In this document: positions 16,324 to 26,254 of the stretch, piece after piece
Numbering within the stretch: the first letter of the stretch is position 1
Layout: each line of letters opens with the position of its first letter
From: Balneolales bacterium
GTDB taxonomy: Bacteria > Bacteroidota > Rhodothermia > Balneolales > Cyclonatronaceae
Direction of reading: 5' to 3'
Assembly (NCBI GenBank): GCA_022565805.1
Contig: JAIULZ010000022.1
Coordinates: 1-41,279, forward strand
Length of the DNA stretch: 41,279 bases
Notes under the pieces: model-generated
What the model was told of the DNA's origin: nothing
The model's input: only the letters and a program-made list of their open reading frames with translations
Databases searched by the model: none
Position numbers and translations under genes: made by a program

Positions 16324-18345
16324 ATGAACACAAATAATTTATTTTCAGACCCTGTAAAAGCGTCTGAATTGTACTTCAATCTTTGTTTACCTAGAAGAAT
16401 TGAAGAAAAAATGCTCAAACTTCTGCGACAAAATAAAATTTCGAAATGGTTTTCGGGAATTGGTCAGGAGGCTATTTCGGTTTCTGTAGCCCGCGCTATG
16501 CATCCAGAAGACTATATATTAACCATGCATAGAAATTTAGGAGTCTTTACGGGTAGAAATGTGCCTTTGTATCCCCTGTTTTGTCAACTTTTAGGCAAAA
16601 AAGACGGGTTTAGTGAAGGCCGTGAGCGTTCATTCCATTTTGGGATTCCTCAGCATCGTATTATTGGAATGATTTCTCATTTGGCTGCCATGCTGCCCGT
16701 TGCAGACGGTCTTGCACTAAGTGGTAAATTGAGAAATGAGCCATTCGCGGTTTTAGCTTTCTGTGGAGAAGGTGCAACAAGTGAAGGCGACTTCCACGAA
16801 GCACTTAATCTTGCCGCTGTGTGGGATCTGCCCGTAATTTTTCTTGTAGAAAATAATGGATATGCCCTCTCTACTCCGGTCAAAGAACAGTTTCGTTGTA
16901 AAAACTTGGCAGACCGAGCTGCAGGCTATGGTATGAAAGGAATACAAATAGATGGCAACTGTGTAGAAACCGTATACCAAACTATTTCGGAAGCACGAAA
17001 ATACGCTTTGGAAAACTCGGCTCCAGTACTTGTAGAAGCTATGACTTTCCGTATGAGGGGTCACGAAGAAGCTTCCGGTACGGCTTACGTACCACCGCAT
17101 TTATTTGATGAGTGGTCCAGAAAAGATCCATTGCTGAGATTTGAACAAAAAGCGATTGAATCTAACTTGATGTCGGAAGCCGATTTTGAAAAAATTCGAG
17201 CCGAGGCAGACGCCAGCTTTTTGCCTGAACTTGAGCGGGCTCTACAAGCAGAACAGCCTGCTTTTGATGAACGCACCGAGTTAGAACGGATTTTTGTATC
17301 TGTAGATTTTTCAAAAGATGTAGTTAAAACTGCCGTTGAAGAATCCGCTAAAAGTATCTTAGAGTATAAAGACAAAGGAATTCGTTTTATAGATGCAATT
17401 CGATTGTGCTTATTAGACTGCATGAGGGCCGATAACGACATTATTCTTATTGGGCAGGATATCTCAGATTACGGAGGTGTCTTTAAAATTACAGATGGTT
17501 TTGTGGACGAATTTGGCAGAGAACGCATAAGAAATACGCCTATCATAGAATCCGGTGCACTTGGCGCTGCGCTTGGTTTAGCTTATGAGGGGTTTAAACC
17601 AGTGGTTGAAATGCAGTTTGCCGATTTTATAAGCTGTGGATTTAATCAAATTATTAACAATATTGCCAAATCCAGATACCGCTGGAGTGATGGTGTTAAC
17701 ATTACCATAAGGGCTCCGCATGGCGCCGGAGTTGGAGCCGGCCCATTCCATTCTCAAAGTCCGGAGGGATGGTTTATGCAACATCCCGGCTTAAAAATAG
17801 TAGTGCCGTCTACGGTAGAAGATGCAAGAAATCTGCTTCTATCCTCAATTTATGACCCTAATCCTGTCTTATTTTTTGAGCATAAGAAGCTGTACCGAAG
17901 CCTCAAAGAATCTTTGCAATCCCCGATGATGCCGGAACCATTAGGTAAGGCAAAAATAAGAAGAGATGGAACAGACGCCAGCATCATAAGCTTTGGAATG
18001 GGAGTAATTTGGGCGACTGAGCTGGCTAATAAGCTCTTTTACGAAGAGGGAATTAACATAGAGGTTCTCGACTTGCGCACATTACAGCCACTTGATACAG
18101 AGGCCATAAAACAAACAACGACTAAAACCGGCCGCGTGCTTGTGCTTGAAGAAGCAACATCTGTTCTGGGTCCTGCAAGCGAGATAGCCTCCTGGGTTGC
18201 AGAAAACTGCTTTAGCAGCCTGGATGCACCCGTAATGCGATGCTCCTCACTACATACGCCCGTGCCATTGAATAAACATCTTGAAGAAGGCTTTCTTGCA
18301 TCTGGCCGATTAGAAAAAAAGGTAAGAGAATTGCTCTCCTATTAG
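16324..18345 (+). CDS. Fused 2-oxoacid dehydrogenase E1, alpha-beta subunits
   Basis: This 673-residue protein joins the alpha and beta subunits of a thiamine-diphosphate E1 component in one chain. The alpha half (about 1-330) contains the TPP motif GEGATSEGDFHEALNLA, running to ENN (148-178). A linker of about 20 residues leads to the beta half (about 350-673), which begins FIDAIRLCLLDCM and has the family GQDISDYGGVFKITDGF and GAALGLAYEGFKPVVEMQFADF stretches. The alpha-beta type is that of branched-chain 2-oxoacid or acetoin/pyruvate dehydrogenases. Fused forms are usual in Bacteroidota-like bacteria, where they are annotated as 2-oxoisovalerate dehydrogenase. E2 and E3 are not adjacent, so the substrate remains open. 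Transcription ends in a shared terminator at 18466-18504. Confidence 0.92.
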   Translation: MNTNNLFSDPVKASELYFNLCLPRRIEEKMLKLLRQNKISKWFSGIGQEAISVSVARAMHPEDYILTMHRNLGVFTGRNVPLYPLFCQLLGKKDGFSEGRERSFHFGIPQHRIIGMISHLAAMLPVADGLALSGKLRNEPFAVLAFCGEGATSEGDFHEALNLAAVWDLPVIFLVENNGYALSTPVKEQFRCKNLADRAAGYGMKGIQIDGNCVETVYQTISEARKYALENSAPVLVEAMTFRMRGHEEASGTAYVPPHLFDEWSRKDPLLRFEQKAIESNLMSEADFEKIRAEADASFLPELERALQAEQPAFDERTELERIFVSVDFSKDVVKTAVEESAKSILEYKDKGIRFIDAIRLCLLDCMRADNDIILIGQDISDYGGVFKITDGFVDEFGRERIRNTPIIESGALGAALGLAYEGFKPVVEMQFADFISCGFNQIINNIAKSRYRWSDGVNITIRAPHGAGVGAGPFHSQSPEGWFMQHPGLKIVVPSTVEDARNLLLSSIYDPNPVLFFEHKKLYRSLKESLQSPMMPEPLGKAKIRRDGTDASIISFGMGVIWATELANKLFYEEGINIEVLDLRTLQPLDTEAIKQTTTKTGRVLVLEEATSVLGPASEIASWVAENCFSSLDAPVMRCSSLHTPVPLNKHLEEGFLASGRLEKKVRELLSY

Positions 18346-18465
18346 CCTTGAGTACCAATTTACTCATTGATGAACTTTCGGGGATTAATAACGAGCATTA
18401 ACTATTTGATTCGTAAAAAATTCGTTTTGAGAAAGTAGTTGCTTATTGGTGAGATCTCAAAATTA

Positions 18466-18504
18466 AAAAACCTCGCGCCCATAATATGTGGACGCGAGGT
18501 TTTT
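18466..18504. terminator. Bidirectional rho-independent terminator
   Basis: The arms AAAAACCTCGCG (18466-18477) and CGCGAGGTTTTT (18493-18504) are perfect 12-bp complements around a 15-base loop. The hairpin lies between the convergent E1 and sigma-factor genes, with T-tracts on both strands, and can stop transcription from both sides. Confidence 0.9.
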
Positions 18505-18585
18505 GCCACTGGCAAAATGCTTTCCTAAATAAATTTACAAATTTTTATTAAATGCCTGTTTTAAAAAAATAGAATTATCAGAATT

Positions 18586-19212
18586 TTAGGCTGCGAATGT
18601 AACGCTTTCAATTTCGTTTTTTAACATTCCCGACAACGTTTCCTGTAATTTAGCTCTGCCGCGGTTAAGTCTTGACTTAACCGTTCCCATAGGTAAATTA
18701 ACGGCAACTGAAATCTCTTCGTAAGTAAGATCTCGGTATTCTCTTAACTGAATAAGCAGCTTGTAATCTTCGGGTAATTCGGAAACGGCTCGTCTAAGCA
18801 AGGAAAGCATTAGTTCTGTCTGTGTGTTTTCTGCAGGGTTTAAGGCAGGATCAGGCAGGTCGTAAACGTAACCAGACTCTTCGGTTGTGGGCTCTGAAAT
18901 AGAAAAAGTCTGCATCCTGCTTTTCTTTTTGAACTCTGTTCTCATCAGATTCGATGCTATTGTATAGAGCCAGGTAGAAAAGCGGGCAACTTCCCGATAG
19001 GCGTTTCTGCTTCTGTAAACTCTCAGAAAAGTTTCCTGAATAAGATCTTCAGTGTCTTCATGGTTATGTGTAAATCGAAGCATGAAATGATACAGACGAT
19101 TTCTGTAACGATTACACAATTCTGTATAAGCGTCTTCTCTTCCGCTTTGGAACAATTGCATAAGTTGTTCGTCGCTTGTAGCCGAAAGCCTGATTTTATT
19201 CTGAATTAACAT
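18586..19212 (-). CDS. ECF-type RNA polymerase sigma factor
   Basis: This 208-residue protein is a group 4 (extracytoplasmic function) sigma factor. Region 2 covers about residues 20-95 (AYTELCNRYRNRLYHFMLRFTHNHEDTEDLIQETF and FSTWLYTIASNL, split here for clarity), and region 4 covers about 135-190, with the helix-turn-helix DLTYEEISVAVNLPMGTVKSRLNR. There is no region 3 and no extra C-terminal domain. The GGTGA eight bases before the ATG is a fair Shine-Dalgarno. No anti-sigma factor lies next to it: holA is upstream on the same strand by 42 bases, and the E1 gene is convergent downstream. Its regulon cannot be inferred from this window. Confidence 0.93.
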   Translation of the reverse strand: MLIQNKIRLSATSDEQLMQLFQSGREDAYTELCNRYRNRLYHFMLRFTHNHEDTEDLIQETFLRVYRSRNAYREVARFSTWLYTIASNLMRTEFKKKSRMQTFSISEPTTEESGYVYDLPDPALNPAENTQTELMLSLLRRAVSELPEDYKLLIQLREYRDLTYEEISVAVNLPMGTVKSRLNRGRAKLQETLSGMLKNEIESVTFAA

Positions 19213-19254
19213 AAATAGTCACCATTTGAGTGTCAGAAGTAGTCTTCATTCAAC

Positions 19255-20358
19255 TCAGGCGATTATCCGTTGCAGCATCATTACAAATATTGCTTTTGTG
19301 TCGAGCTTGCTAAAACCTTTAATTGCCCGGTCTGCGTCGTACAAGGCTTCAAACACCCGTGGCATTTCCGCTTCTGAGAAGCGTGATGAATCGCGCGCTA
19401 TCATTTTTAGCCTGAATGAACTGCGGATATTCATCTGCCTGGACAGCTCTGCTTCTGGTAAACGCTTTGATTGAAGCCTTTTATACTGCCAGATATTTGA
19501 AAAACTTGACTGCAGCAAGGCAATCATACGGATTACTTCGCCTGTGTCTGCAGTGGTACCTTGCAAAATACGTTCCGCTATAAACATGGTCCGTTTTATA
19601 TCTTTGGCAAAAATGGCTGATTGGAGCTCAAAAGCTGAATACTCTCTGGAAAAACCGGCTAATTTTTTTACATCTTGTTCTGTAATTGCATTTTTTGAGC
19701 GATCAAACGTACAAATTTTAGACAGTTCACCAGTTAATTTATGTAAACTATTACCTACAATTTGCAATAATATTATTGCTGCCCTCGGTTCAAGCTCTTT
19801 GTTATGCGTTAATTTTAACCAGCTTTGAAGAATACCCGGTATTTGCGACTCGGCAGGAGAATCAAACTCGAGATAAATGCATTTATTCGACTCAGCCATT
19901 GCCTTATAAAACCGTAATTTCTTGTTTGGTTTCTTACTATCGGTTAAAACCAAAACCGTAGACGGTACGGGATTTTTGAAATAGGGAATATATGGCTCAA
20001 GTGCGCTGGCCCCTATTTCTTCTGTATCGTAGTCGGATACCTCTGTAACAGATCTAACTTTTTTTTCTATTGATTGAAAAAATTCCCTTACAAGTACGAA
20101 TCTTTTTTCAACCATCATTGGATAGCTTCTTGATATATCAAGGATTTTAGCCGTATCAACATCGTTGCCATACAGCATATCAAAATTGAAGGATTTTGAT
20201 TCCTCTGGAATCAGTGAAAGAATTTTTTCCTGAATCTGATCAATAAAAAACTGCTCATCCCCGCAAATGAAATAAACAGACTTTAGATTACCTGAATCCA
20301 GATGCTGCATTGCCTGCTGAAACTGTGCGAAAGGATCCGGTTTTGATTTTTTAGCCAT
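19255..20358 (-). CDS. holA: DNA polymerase III subunit delta
   Basis: This 367-residue protein matches HolA, the delta subunit of the clamp loader that opens the beta sliding clamp. It begins with the family pattern SVYFICGDEQFFIDQIQEKI near residue 26, in place of an active Walker A. It then continues with YPMMVEKRFVLVREF and STVLVLTDSKKPNKKLRFYKAM, and has the helical collar domain at the C-terminus (IFAKDIKRTMFIAERILQG, RMIALLQSSFSNIWQYKRL). Length is a little above the E. coli protein (343). The gene lies 42 bases upstream of the sigma-factor gene. It is preceded by a 300-base intergenic region holding the asnS terminator. Confidence 0.92.
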   Translation of the reverse strand: MAKKSKPDPFAQFQQAMQHLDSGNLKSVYFICGDEQFFIDQIQEKILSLIPEESKSFNFDMLYGNDVDTAKILDISRSYPMMVEKRFVLVREFFQSIEKKVRSVTEVSDYDTEEIGASALEPYIPYFKNPVPSTVLVLTDSKKPNKKLRFYKAMAESNKCIYLEFDSPAESQIPGILQSWLKLTHNKELEPRAAIILLQIVGNSLHKLTGELSKICTFDRSKNAITEQDVKKLAGFSREYSAFELQSAIFAKDIKRTMFIAERILQGTTADTGEVIRMIALLQSSFSNIWQYKRLQSKRLPEAELSRQMNIRSSFRLKMIARDSSRFSEAEMPRVFEALYDADRAIKGFSKLDTKAIFVMMLQRIIA

Positions 20359-20658
20359 AAATAGTGATTACATCTAATAATAAAAATGAACTGATCCGTA
20401 TAAGTCCGTCTTGAGCTTTTATCATTTTATAAAATAAGATTATCAGAAAGCATTTCCATGCCTACTATTTTCCTCTTTTTAATTAGACACAGAAAATTAT
20501 AGCTACAAAATATTGAAACAATGCAAATTTACTGAAGACGCTAAATGTACTTTATTAAAATAAAAAACCGGAAAGAAGGCATTTTAAAGCACTACTAACC
20601 GGTTTTTTAAATGTGATAGCTTTCCAAATAATTCCGGAAAAATAACCCATTCAGAATA
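20359..20658. other. Intergenic, holA upstream / asnS downstream
   Basis: This 300-base stretch contains the asnS terminator (20562-20608) and the holA promoter region. I see no open frame or other structure of note in it. Confidence 0.5.
20562..20608 (-). terminator. Rho-independent terminator after asnS
   Basis: The arms AAAAAACCGG (20562-20571) and CCGGTTTTTT (20599-20608) form a 10-bp stem with a 27-base loop. It lies about 50 bases past the asnS stop on the minus strand and gives a U-run there. Confidence 0.8.
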
Positions 20659-22167
20659 TTAAGGTGTAAGTCTTCCCAACATTCTCGGAAAGGGAATGGT
20701 TTCCCGAACATGCGGGAGACCGCAAATCCAGGCTACAGTTCGCTCAAGACCGAGTCCAAAACCGCTATGCGGCACTGTCCCAAACTTTCTTAGCTCCAGA
20801 TACCATTTAAAGGTTTCTTCATCGAGGCCATGCTCTTTAATTCTTTCAAGTAATAGCTCAAGACTATCCTCTCTTTGCGCACCTCCAATCATTTCGCCAT
20901 ATCCTTCGGGAGCAAGCATATCTACACCCAAAGCTACTTTATCATTTTCGGGGTCACGCTTCATATAAAAAGCTTTAATGGCGGCAGGATAGCCGTGTAC
21001 CATAACCGGTTTTTCGAAATGCATCGTTAGCAGAGTTTCATCGCTGCCACCAAAGTCGTCGCCCCAGATTTTTTCAGTAGCAGATTTTCTCCAAACAGGT
21101 ATGTTACGCAACTTTTCTTCAGTCTCTTCCCTGCTTGCCCGTAGCTCCTTTAATCTGCGATCAATTTGAAATTTCCGACCTTTCTTCGCCTTACCGTGTT
21201 CTGCTTCAAGTTCCGGGATTTCTATTTTGATAGATTCGAGCAGTTCAAGCGCTTCTTTTTCCATTCCGTCGAGAAGCGTACTGGTTTTAGGGCCCGTTAG
21301 TAGCTCTACAGCTTCTGTATAGGTGATGCGCGGAAATGGCTTTTGCACCTTTTCAAGCTTACTAATGTCTCTGCCAAGTATTTCAAGCTCCTGACGCGAA
21401 TTTTCGAGTACTTTTTCAACAATAAAACAAACCATGTCTTCTGCAAGATCCATATTCATTGCCAGGTCAAAGAAAGCCATTTCGGGCTCAATCATCCAGA
21501 ACTCTGTTAGATGTCTTCTGGTCTTGCTTTTCTCGGCTCTGAATGTCGGACCAAAAGTATAAATTTTGCCATGTGCCATAGCCATAGCTTCGCCATAAAG
21601 CTGCCCTGACTGACTCAAGTAGGCCTTTTCTTCGAAATAATCTGTCTCGAATAAAGTAGTAGATCCTTCAGCTGCATTACCGGTAAATATGGGGGCATCC
21701 ATCTGTATAAACCCCTCTTTCTGGAAAAACTGATGAATCGCAAAAATGATCTGATTACGCACTCTCATGGCCGCCCATTGCCTTTGGCTTCTTAGCCATA
21801 AATGGCGGTTTTCCATCAAGAACTCAACACCGTGTTCTTTAGGTGTAATTGGGTAATCTGTAGAAATCTGTATAATTTCAACAGATTGAACGTGCAACTC
21901 GTAGCCACCAAGACTACGATCATCTTTCTTTACCATACCTGTAATCCTGAGCGAAGATTCCTGCGTAAGACTCTCAGCATCGCTCCACACATTTTCGTCG
22001 GTATCTTCCTTAGAAACTATACACTGGCAAAGGCCGCTTCCATCCCTCACAATTATAAAAATAAGGGCTTTACTGCTGCGAATGTTATGAACCCAGCCCT
22101 GCAGGGTTACCGGAGTGTCTCCGGCCTTACTTAGCTGACTAATTAATAAAACGTTTTTGTCTTTCAT
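20659..22167 (-). CDS. asnS: Asparagine--tRNA ligase
   Basis: This 502-residue class IIb aminoacyl-tRNA synthetase charges tRNA-Asn. It has an N-terminal OB-fold anticodon-binding domain (residues about 15-105, [26 protein letters not shown]). Motif 2 is [21 protein letters not shown] (209-229), and motif 3 is [27 protein letters not shown] near the C-terminus. The ending and the [11 protein letters not shown] string point to AsnRS rather than AspRS. It carries a charged helical insertion (about 292-362, rich in Lys/Glu) that makes it longer than the E. coli enzyme (466). It starts almost directly after the M16 peptidase stop (two bases between), so the two are one transcript. Confidence 0.95.
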   Translation of the reverse strand: MKDKNVLLISQLSKAGDTPVTLQGWVHNIRSSKALIFIIVRDGSGLCQCIVSKEDTDENVWSDAESLTQESSLRITGMVKKDDRSLGGYELHVQSVEIIQISTDYPITPKEHGVEFLMENRHLWLRSQRQWAAMRVRNQIIFAIHQFFQKEGFIQMDAPIFTGNAAEGSTTLFETDYFEEKAYLSQSGQLYGEAMAMAHGKIYTFGPTFRAEKSKTRRHLTEFWMIEPEMAFFDLAMNMDLAEDMVCFIVEKVLENSRQELEILGRDISKLEKVQKPFPRITYTEAVELLTGPKTSTLLDGMEKEALELLESIKIEIPELEAEHGKAKKGRKFQIDRRLKELRASREETEEKLRNIPVWRKSATEKIWGDDFGGSDETLLTMHFEKPVMVHGYPAAIKAFYMKRDPENDKVALGVDMLAPEGYGEMIGGAQREDSLELLLERIKEHGLDEETFKWYLELRKFGTVPHSGFGLGLERTVAWICGLPHVRETIPFPRMLGRLTP

Positions 22168-22169
22168 GT

Positions 22170-23405
22170 TTATTCTGGTGATAAAATCGTTTCTGTAAAC
22201 TGGTCTTGTCTGAAAAATTCCTGCGAGAAGTTACGAATCTCATCTGAGGTTACCGCATCAATTTGCTCAACAAGCTCATCGAGATTAATATAACGGTCGA
22301 AATACATCTCGCTTTTGGCGAGACGGGTCATTCGGTTACTCATACTTTCCTGCGCTAGCAGCAGTTTGCCTTTAAGCTGAGACTTCGCCTCGCTCAATTC
22401 CTGTGCAGGAAGTACATCATCCCCCATTTTTCGCAATTCGTCGTATACAATCTCCTGTACATGATCTACGTACGTCTCATCGGTTCCAACATATACCCCG
22501 AAAAGACCAGTATCAGTATATGACTGGTTGAAGGAATTAATAGAGTAGCAGTATCCGTATTTTTCGCGCACATTCTGATGAAGGCGCGAGCTCATGCCAC
22601 CGCTAAGAATCGTATTTGCAAGCAAAAGCTTATAGCGGTCGTCATGATTAGTACTCAGCGATCTTCTACCCAGAACAAGATGGGTTTGCTCTATAGCCTT
22701 TTTAACCTGTTTCTTTTGTTTCTCGTACGGGCTTAATTCTAATACAGGAACTTCCTGGCCTTCAGATTTTGTGGCCGAAAAATATTTTTCAGCAAATTTA
22801 ATTACATCTTCATGCGAAGCATTTCCTGCTACGGCAAGCACGATATTGGCCGGGTTGTATCGGTCATCGAGATATTTTTTAAGATCATTTCTCGTAAAAC
22901 CGTTAACGGTATGCTCAAATCCAATAATAGGACGACCCAGCGGATGGTTATTAAATACCATGCCGTTAAAAATTTCGAATACATAGTCGTCCGGGCTGTC
23001 GCGATACATTTTCATTTCTTCAATCACGACTTTTTTTTCTTTTTCAATTTCTTCTTCCGGAAACGTTGAGTGCAGCACCATATCAGACAGTACATCTACA
23101 GCGCGCTCCAGCTCGGTGTCTAAACATCGGGTATAGTAGCAAGTATGCTCCATAGAAGTAAAGGCGTTGAGGTAGCCACCTACCGATTCCATAGTTTGGG
23201 CAATCTGGAACGGCGTTCTTTGCTCTGTACCTTTAAAAAGCATGTGTTCCAAAAAGTGGGTAATACCGGCTTCGCGGTCGGTCTCGTGCCGGCTTCCTGT
23301 TTTTATCCAAACCCCAACCGACAAGCTCCGCACAGAGCTAATATTTTCGGTTACCACGCGCAAACCCGAAGGCAAAGTGGTTTTATTAATAATATCTTGG
23401 GACAT
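22170..23405 (-). CDS. M16 family zinc peptidase (processing-peptidase type)
   Basis: This 411-residue protein matches the mitochondrial-processing-peptidase-like M16B family. The inverted zinc motif HFLEH is at residues 50-54 and the second Glu, Glu130, lies 76 residues beyond it, as in active enzymes. The C-terminal half has the family R/Y pair region (around [21 protein letters not shown]). It has no signal peptide and should be cytosolic. It is the first gene of a two-gene unit with asnS and follows the pnp terminator, and in many bacteria a similar M16 gene lies beside pnp, which supports the call. The substrate is unknown. Confidence 0.94.
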   Translation of the reverse strand: MSQDIINKTTLPSGLRVVTENISSVRSLSVGVWIKTGSRHETDREAGITHFLEHMLFKGTEQRTPFQIAQTMESVGGYLNAFTSMEHTCYYTRCLDTELERAVDVLSDMVLHSTFPEEEIEKEKKVVIEEMKMYRDSPDDYVFEIFNGMVFNNHPLGRPIIGFEHTVNGFTRNDLKKYLDDRYNPANIVLAVAGNASHEDVIKFAEKYFSATKSEGQEVPVLELSPYEKQKKQVKKAIEQTHLVLGRRSLSTNHDDRYKLLLANTILSGGMSSRLHQNVREKYGYCYSINSFNQSYTDTGLFGVYVGTDETYVDHVQEIVYDELRKMGDDVLPAQELSEAKSQLKGKLLLAQESMSNRMTRLAKSEMYFDRYINLDELVEQIDAVTSDEIRNFSQEFFRQDQFTETILSPE

Positions 23406-23594
23406 ATTTTAAAAAATAAATCGAATGAATGATTACGAATTGCTTAGTTACACTTCGACAAATACAATATGAATATCTAAATCCGGGAAAACGTTTAAAC
23501 TTTTCTGCTAACTTTAACTAAACTCAGGGAAAAATTATTCAGTTGGATCTCTCTTATATCGATATAATTAGAACCCGGTTCGTAAAATGATAAA

Positions 23595-23622
23595 AGCGCC
23601 ATCAATGTAATATGATGGCGCT
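23595..23622 (-). terminator. Rho-independent terminator after pnp
   Basis: The arms AGCGCCATCA (23595-23604) and TGATGGCGCT (23613-23622) are exact complements with an 8-base loop. On the minus strand they are followed by a T-rich stretch. The hairpin lies about 40 bases past the pnp stop. Confidence 0.85.
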
Positions 23623-23661
23623 CTTATTCAACGGCGAATTATAGATACTGCCGGAACGGAA

Positions 23662-25761
23662 TTACTCCGAATCTGCCAAGGCACGCATTGATAGACGAAG
23701 TTTTCCTCCGCTCTCAACTTTAATAAGCTTTACTTGAATTTTTTGTCCTTCGGTTAGAACTTCCTCCACATTACGAATTCTTTCATGAGAAATTTCCGAA
23801 ATGTGCAGTAAGCCATCTTTTCCGGGCATAATTTCTACGAAGGCACCGTATTCTTTAATAGAACGCACAGTTCCTTCATAAATCTCACCTTCTTCCGGCT
23901 TACCAGCAATAGCTTTAATACGCGCCAATGCAGCTTCGGCTTTTTCAGCGCTGTCGGCAGCGATAGTAACGACCCCTTTATTATCGATTTCCTCAATAAT
24001 AATTTCGGTACCAGTTTCTTTTTGTATAGCCTGTATCACTTTACCGCCCGGGCCAATAATGGCGCCAATCATATCGGTATCTACGATATACTTGGTAAAG
24101 CTTGGGGCATATTTGGAAATCTGCTGACGTGGTGCAGAAATGGTTTCAGCCATTTTTTCCAGAATATGAAGTCTGCCTTCGCGAGCCTGAAGTAGGGCTT
24201 TATGCATAAGCTCTTTATCAATTCCCTGAACCTTTATATCCATCTGGCATGCGGTAATACCATCTGTGGTTCCGGTAATTTTAAAATCCATATCGCCAAA
24301 ATGATCTTCTTCTCCGGAAATATCGGAAAGAACCATGGGCTCGCCATCACCAACACAAAGCCCCATAGCAATACCTGCAACCGGTTTCTTAACGGGAACA
24401 CCGGCATCCATTAGGGCCATAGAACCACCACAAACGGAAGCCATGGATGAGGAACCATTTGATTCAAGAACATCAGAAACTACGCGAATGGTATAGGCAA
24501 AATCTTCTTCAGAAGGGAGCATCATTTTGAGGGCTCTTTCTGCAAGATTACCATGACCAACTTCCCTGCGGCTTACGCCACGCATCATTCTGGCTTCTCC
24601 CACACAAAAGGGAGGGAAATTATAATCAAGCATAAACTTTTTGGAGTTCGTATCGAACAAAGAGTCAACAGATTGCTCATCGCGCTTGGTACCCAGAGTA
24701 GCCGATACGAGAGCCTGAGTTTCGCCTCGTGTGAAAATTGCCGAACCGTGTGTACGTGGCAAATATCCTACTTCGGTCCAAATATCGCGTACTTTGTTGG
24801 CTTCGCGCCCATCTAGACGAACCCTGTCTTTTAGCATCATGGTACGGATGGCATCATTCTGCAAATCGTGACAGATATCACCAATAACTTGCTCCATTTC
24901 CGGAAAGTCTTCGGCAAGGGTTTGTTTAACTTCTGTATAGATATCCTGTATGGCCTCTGAATAAGCTTTTTTACCGAACTTAGCTTTAGAGGTAGTATAA
25001 AAACGATCGCCAACCAGTTCCTTGATTTTTTCAACAAGCGCAGCATCTGGTTTTTCGATAACCACTTCGCGCTTTTCTTTACCAAATTCTTTACGGAGTT
25101 CTTCCTGGAATTCACAAAGTTTTGTGATGCTTTCCTGTGCAAGACTAATTGCCGCGAGCATATCTTCTTCGGAACACTCTTTCATCTCTCCCTCTACCAT
25201 CACTACGCTGTTTTTTAGACCTCCAACGGTGATGTCCATATCGCAACCGACAAGCTCGTCTACAGTTGGGTTTACAATAAACTCGCCGTTAACTCGCGCA
25301 ACACGTACCTGAGCCATTGGACCGTCGAACGGAGCGTCTGAGATATGCAGAGCTGCTGAGGCAGCAACCGCTCCCAAGACATCTGCATGGTTCTGTGCAT
25401 CTGATGATATTACCTGGCAAATAACCTGGGCTTCGTTCATAAAGCCCTCGGGGAATAAGGGTCTGATGGTGCGGTCTATCAATCGGGAGGAAAGAATTTC
25501 CTTTTCGGAAAGTCTGCCTTCACGCTTAATAAAACCACCGGGAAATTTACCACCTGCGGCATAGGTTTCCCTGAACTCTACAGTTAGCGGGAAAAAGTTT
25601 TGCCCGGGTCTTGGTTCTTTTGCAACAACGGCTGTTGCCAGTACCATTGTGTCACCCAAACGTGCTACTACGGCTCCGTGTGCTTGTTTAGCCAGACGTC
25701 CTGTTTCAATAGAAAGTACCTTTCCTGGCGCGAATTCAACGGTTCTAAAATCTGCTTTCAT
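23662..25761 (-). CDS. pnp: Polyribonucleotide nucleotidyltransferase (PNPase)
   Basis: This 699-residue phosphorolytic 3'-5' exoribonuclease degrades RNA and can add nucleotides in reverse. Two RNase PH-type domains are visible: the first begins FAPGKVLSIETGRLAKQAHGAV and the second contains RTHGSAIFTRGETQALVSATLG. A linker helical domain lies between. A KH domain (TDMIGAIIGPGGKVIQAIQ) and an S1 domain (GTVRSIKEYGAFVEIMPGKDGLLHIS) close the protein. The catalytic regions look intact and length is normal. It follows rpsO, the ancient rpsO-pnp arrangement. A terminator separates the two, and PNPase autoregulation via the 5' leader is known in enterobacteria but cannot be judged here. Confidence 0.97.
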   Translation of the reverse strand: MKADFRTVEFAPGKVLSIETGRLAKQAHGAVVARLGDTMVLATAVVAKEPRPGQNFFPLTVEFRETYAAGGKFPGGFIKREGRLSEKEILSSRLIDRTIRPLFPEGFMNEAQVICQVISSDAQNHADVLGAVAASAALHISDAPFDGPMAQVRVARVNGEFIVNPTVDELVGCDMDITVGGLKNSVVMVEGEMKECSEEDMLAAISLAQESITKLCEFQEELRKEFGKEKREVVIEKPDAALVEKIKELVGDRFYTTSKAKFGKKAYSEAIQDIYTEVKQTLAEDFPEMEQVIGDICHDLQNDAIRTMMLKDRVRLDGREANKVRDIWTEVGYLPRTHGSAIFTRGETQALVSATLGTKRDEQSVDSLFDTNSKKFMLDYNFPPFCVGEARMMRGVSRREVGHGNLAERALKMMLPSEEDFAYTIRVVSDVLESNGSSSMASVCGGSMALMDAGVPVKKPVAGIAMGLCVGDGEPMVLSDISGEEDHFGDMDFKITGTTDGITACQMDIKVQGIDKELMHKALLQAREGRLHILEKMAETISAPRQQISKYAPSFTKYIVDTDMIGAIIGPGGKVIQAIQKETGTEIIIEEIDNKGVVTIAADSAEKAEAALARIKAIAGKPEEGEIYEGTVRSIKEYGAFVEIMPGKDGLLHISEISHERIRNVEEVLTEGQKIQVKLIKVESGGKLRLSMRALADSE

Positions 25762-25884
25762 TTCTTTTTTCTTTCTGCTTTTAGCTGCTTGGATTGCATG
25801 AAAATTCTGGAATACTTTTTCCAGTTAATACAACCCGGTTAAATGTTGCCCAAAGAGTTTCATACTCAAACGGGCAGATATAAA

Positions 25885-25909
25885 AAAGGCACGAACAAGC
25901 CGTGCCTTT
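25885..25909 (-). terminator. Terminator/attenuator between rpsO and pnp
   Basis: The arms AAAGGCACG (25885-25893) and CGTGCCTTT (25901-25909) form a 9-bp stem with a 7-base loop, followed on the minus strand by a run of T residues. It lies 10 bases past the rpsO stop and about 125 bases before pnp. Read-through would give a rpsO-pnp transcript. Confidence 0.8.
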
Positions 25910-25918
25910 ACGTAGAAA

Positions 25919-26188
25919 TTATTTACGAATTCCTAATTCCTTAATGAGCGTTCTGTAGCCTTCTATATCTTTCTTCATGATATAGTTGAGGAGGCGACGA
26001 CGCTTACCTACCAATTTAAGAAGCCCTAAACGGGTAGAATGATCTTTTTTGTGTTCTTTAAGGTGAAGTGTCAGTCGCTGTATACGCTCTGTAAACATTG
26101 CAACCTGTGCTTCTGGTGAGCCTGTATCTTCGATATTCTTTCCGAATTTCTCAAATATGGCCTTTTTTTCTTCTGAAGTAATATTCAT
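25919..26188 (-). CDS. rpsO: Small ribosomal subunit protein uS15
   Basis: This 89-residue primary-binding protein of the 16S rRNA central domain matches S15 in full: the N-terminal helix (EEKKAIFEKFG), the DTGSPEAQVAMFTERI stretch, the LTLHLKEHKKDHSTRLGLL core and the KRRRLLNYIMKKD tail are all conserved. No Shine-Dalgarno lies before the ATG. It is downstream of ribF in the translation block and upstream of pnp. In other bacteria S15 represses its own translation by binding its leader; I saw no clear pseudoknot here. Confidence 0.97.
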   Translation of the reverse strand: MNITSEEKKAIFEKFGKNIEDTGSPEAQVAMFTERIQRLTLHLKEHKKDHSTRLGLLKLVGKRRRLLNYIMKKDIEGYRTLIKELGIRK

Positions 26189-26254
26189 TTATAAATATGC
26201 GCTTCCGCTTTAGATTAATACCATGCTAAAGTAGAACTTTAACGTTACAGCCTT

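Noticed and set aside
23560-23580. Palindromes ATATCGATAT and GAACCCGGTTC before the M16 gene as operators
   Set aside because: They are short, the kind expected by chance in this length of intergenic DNA, and have no further support.
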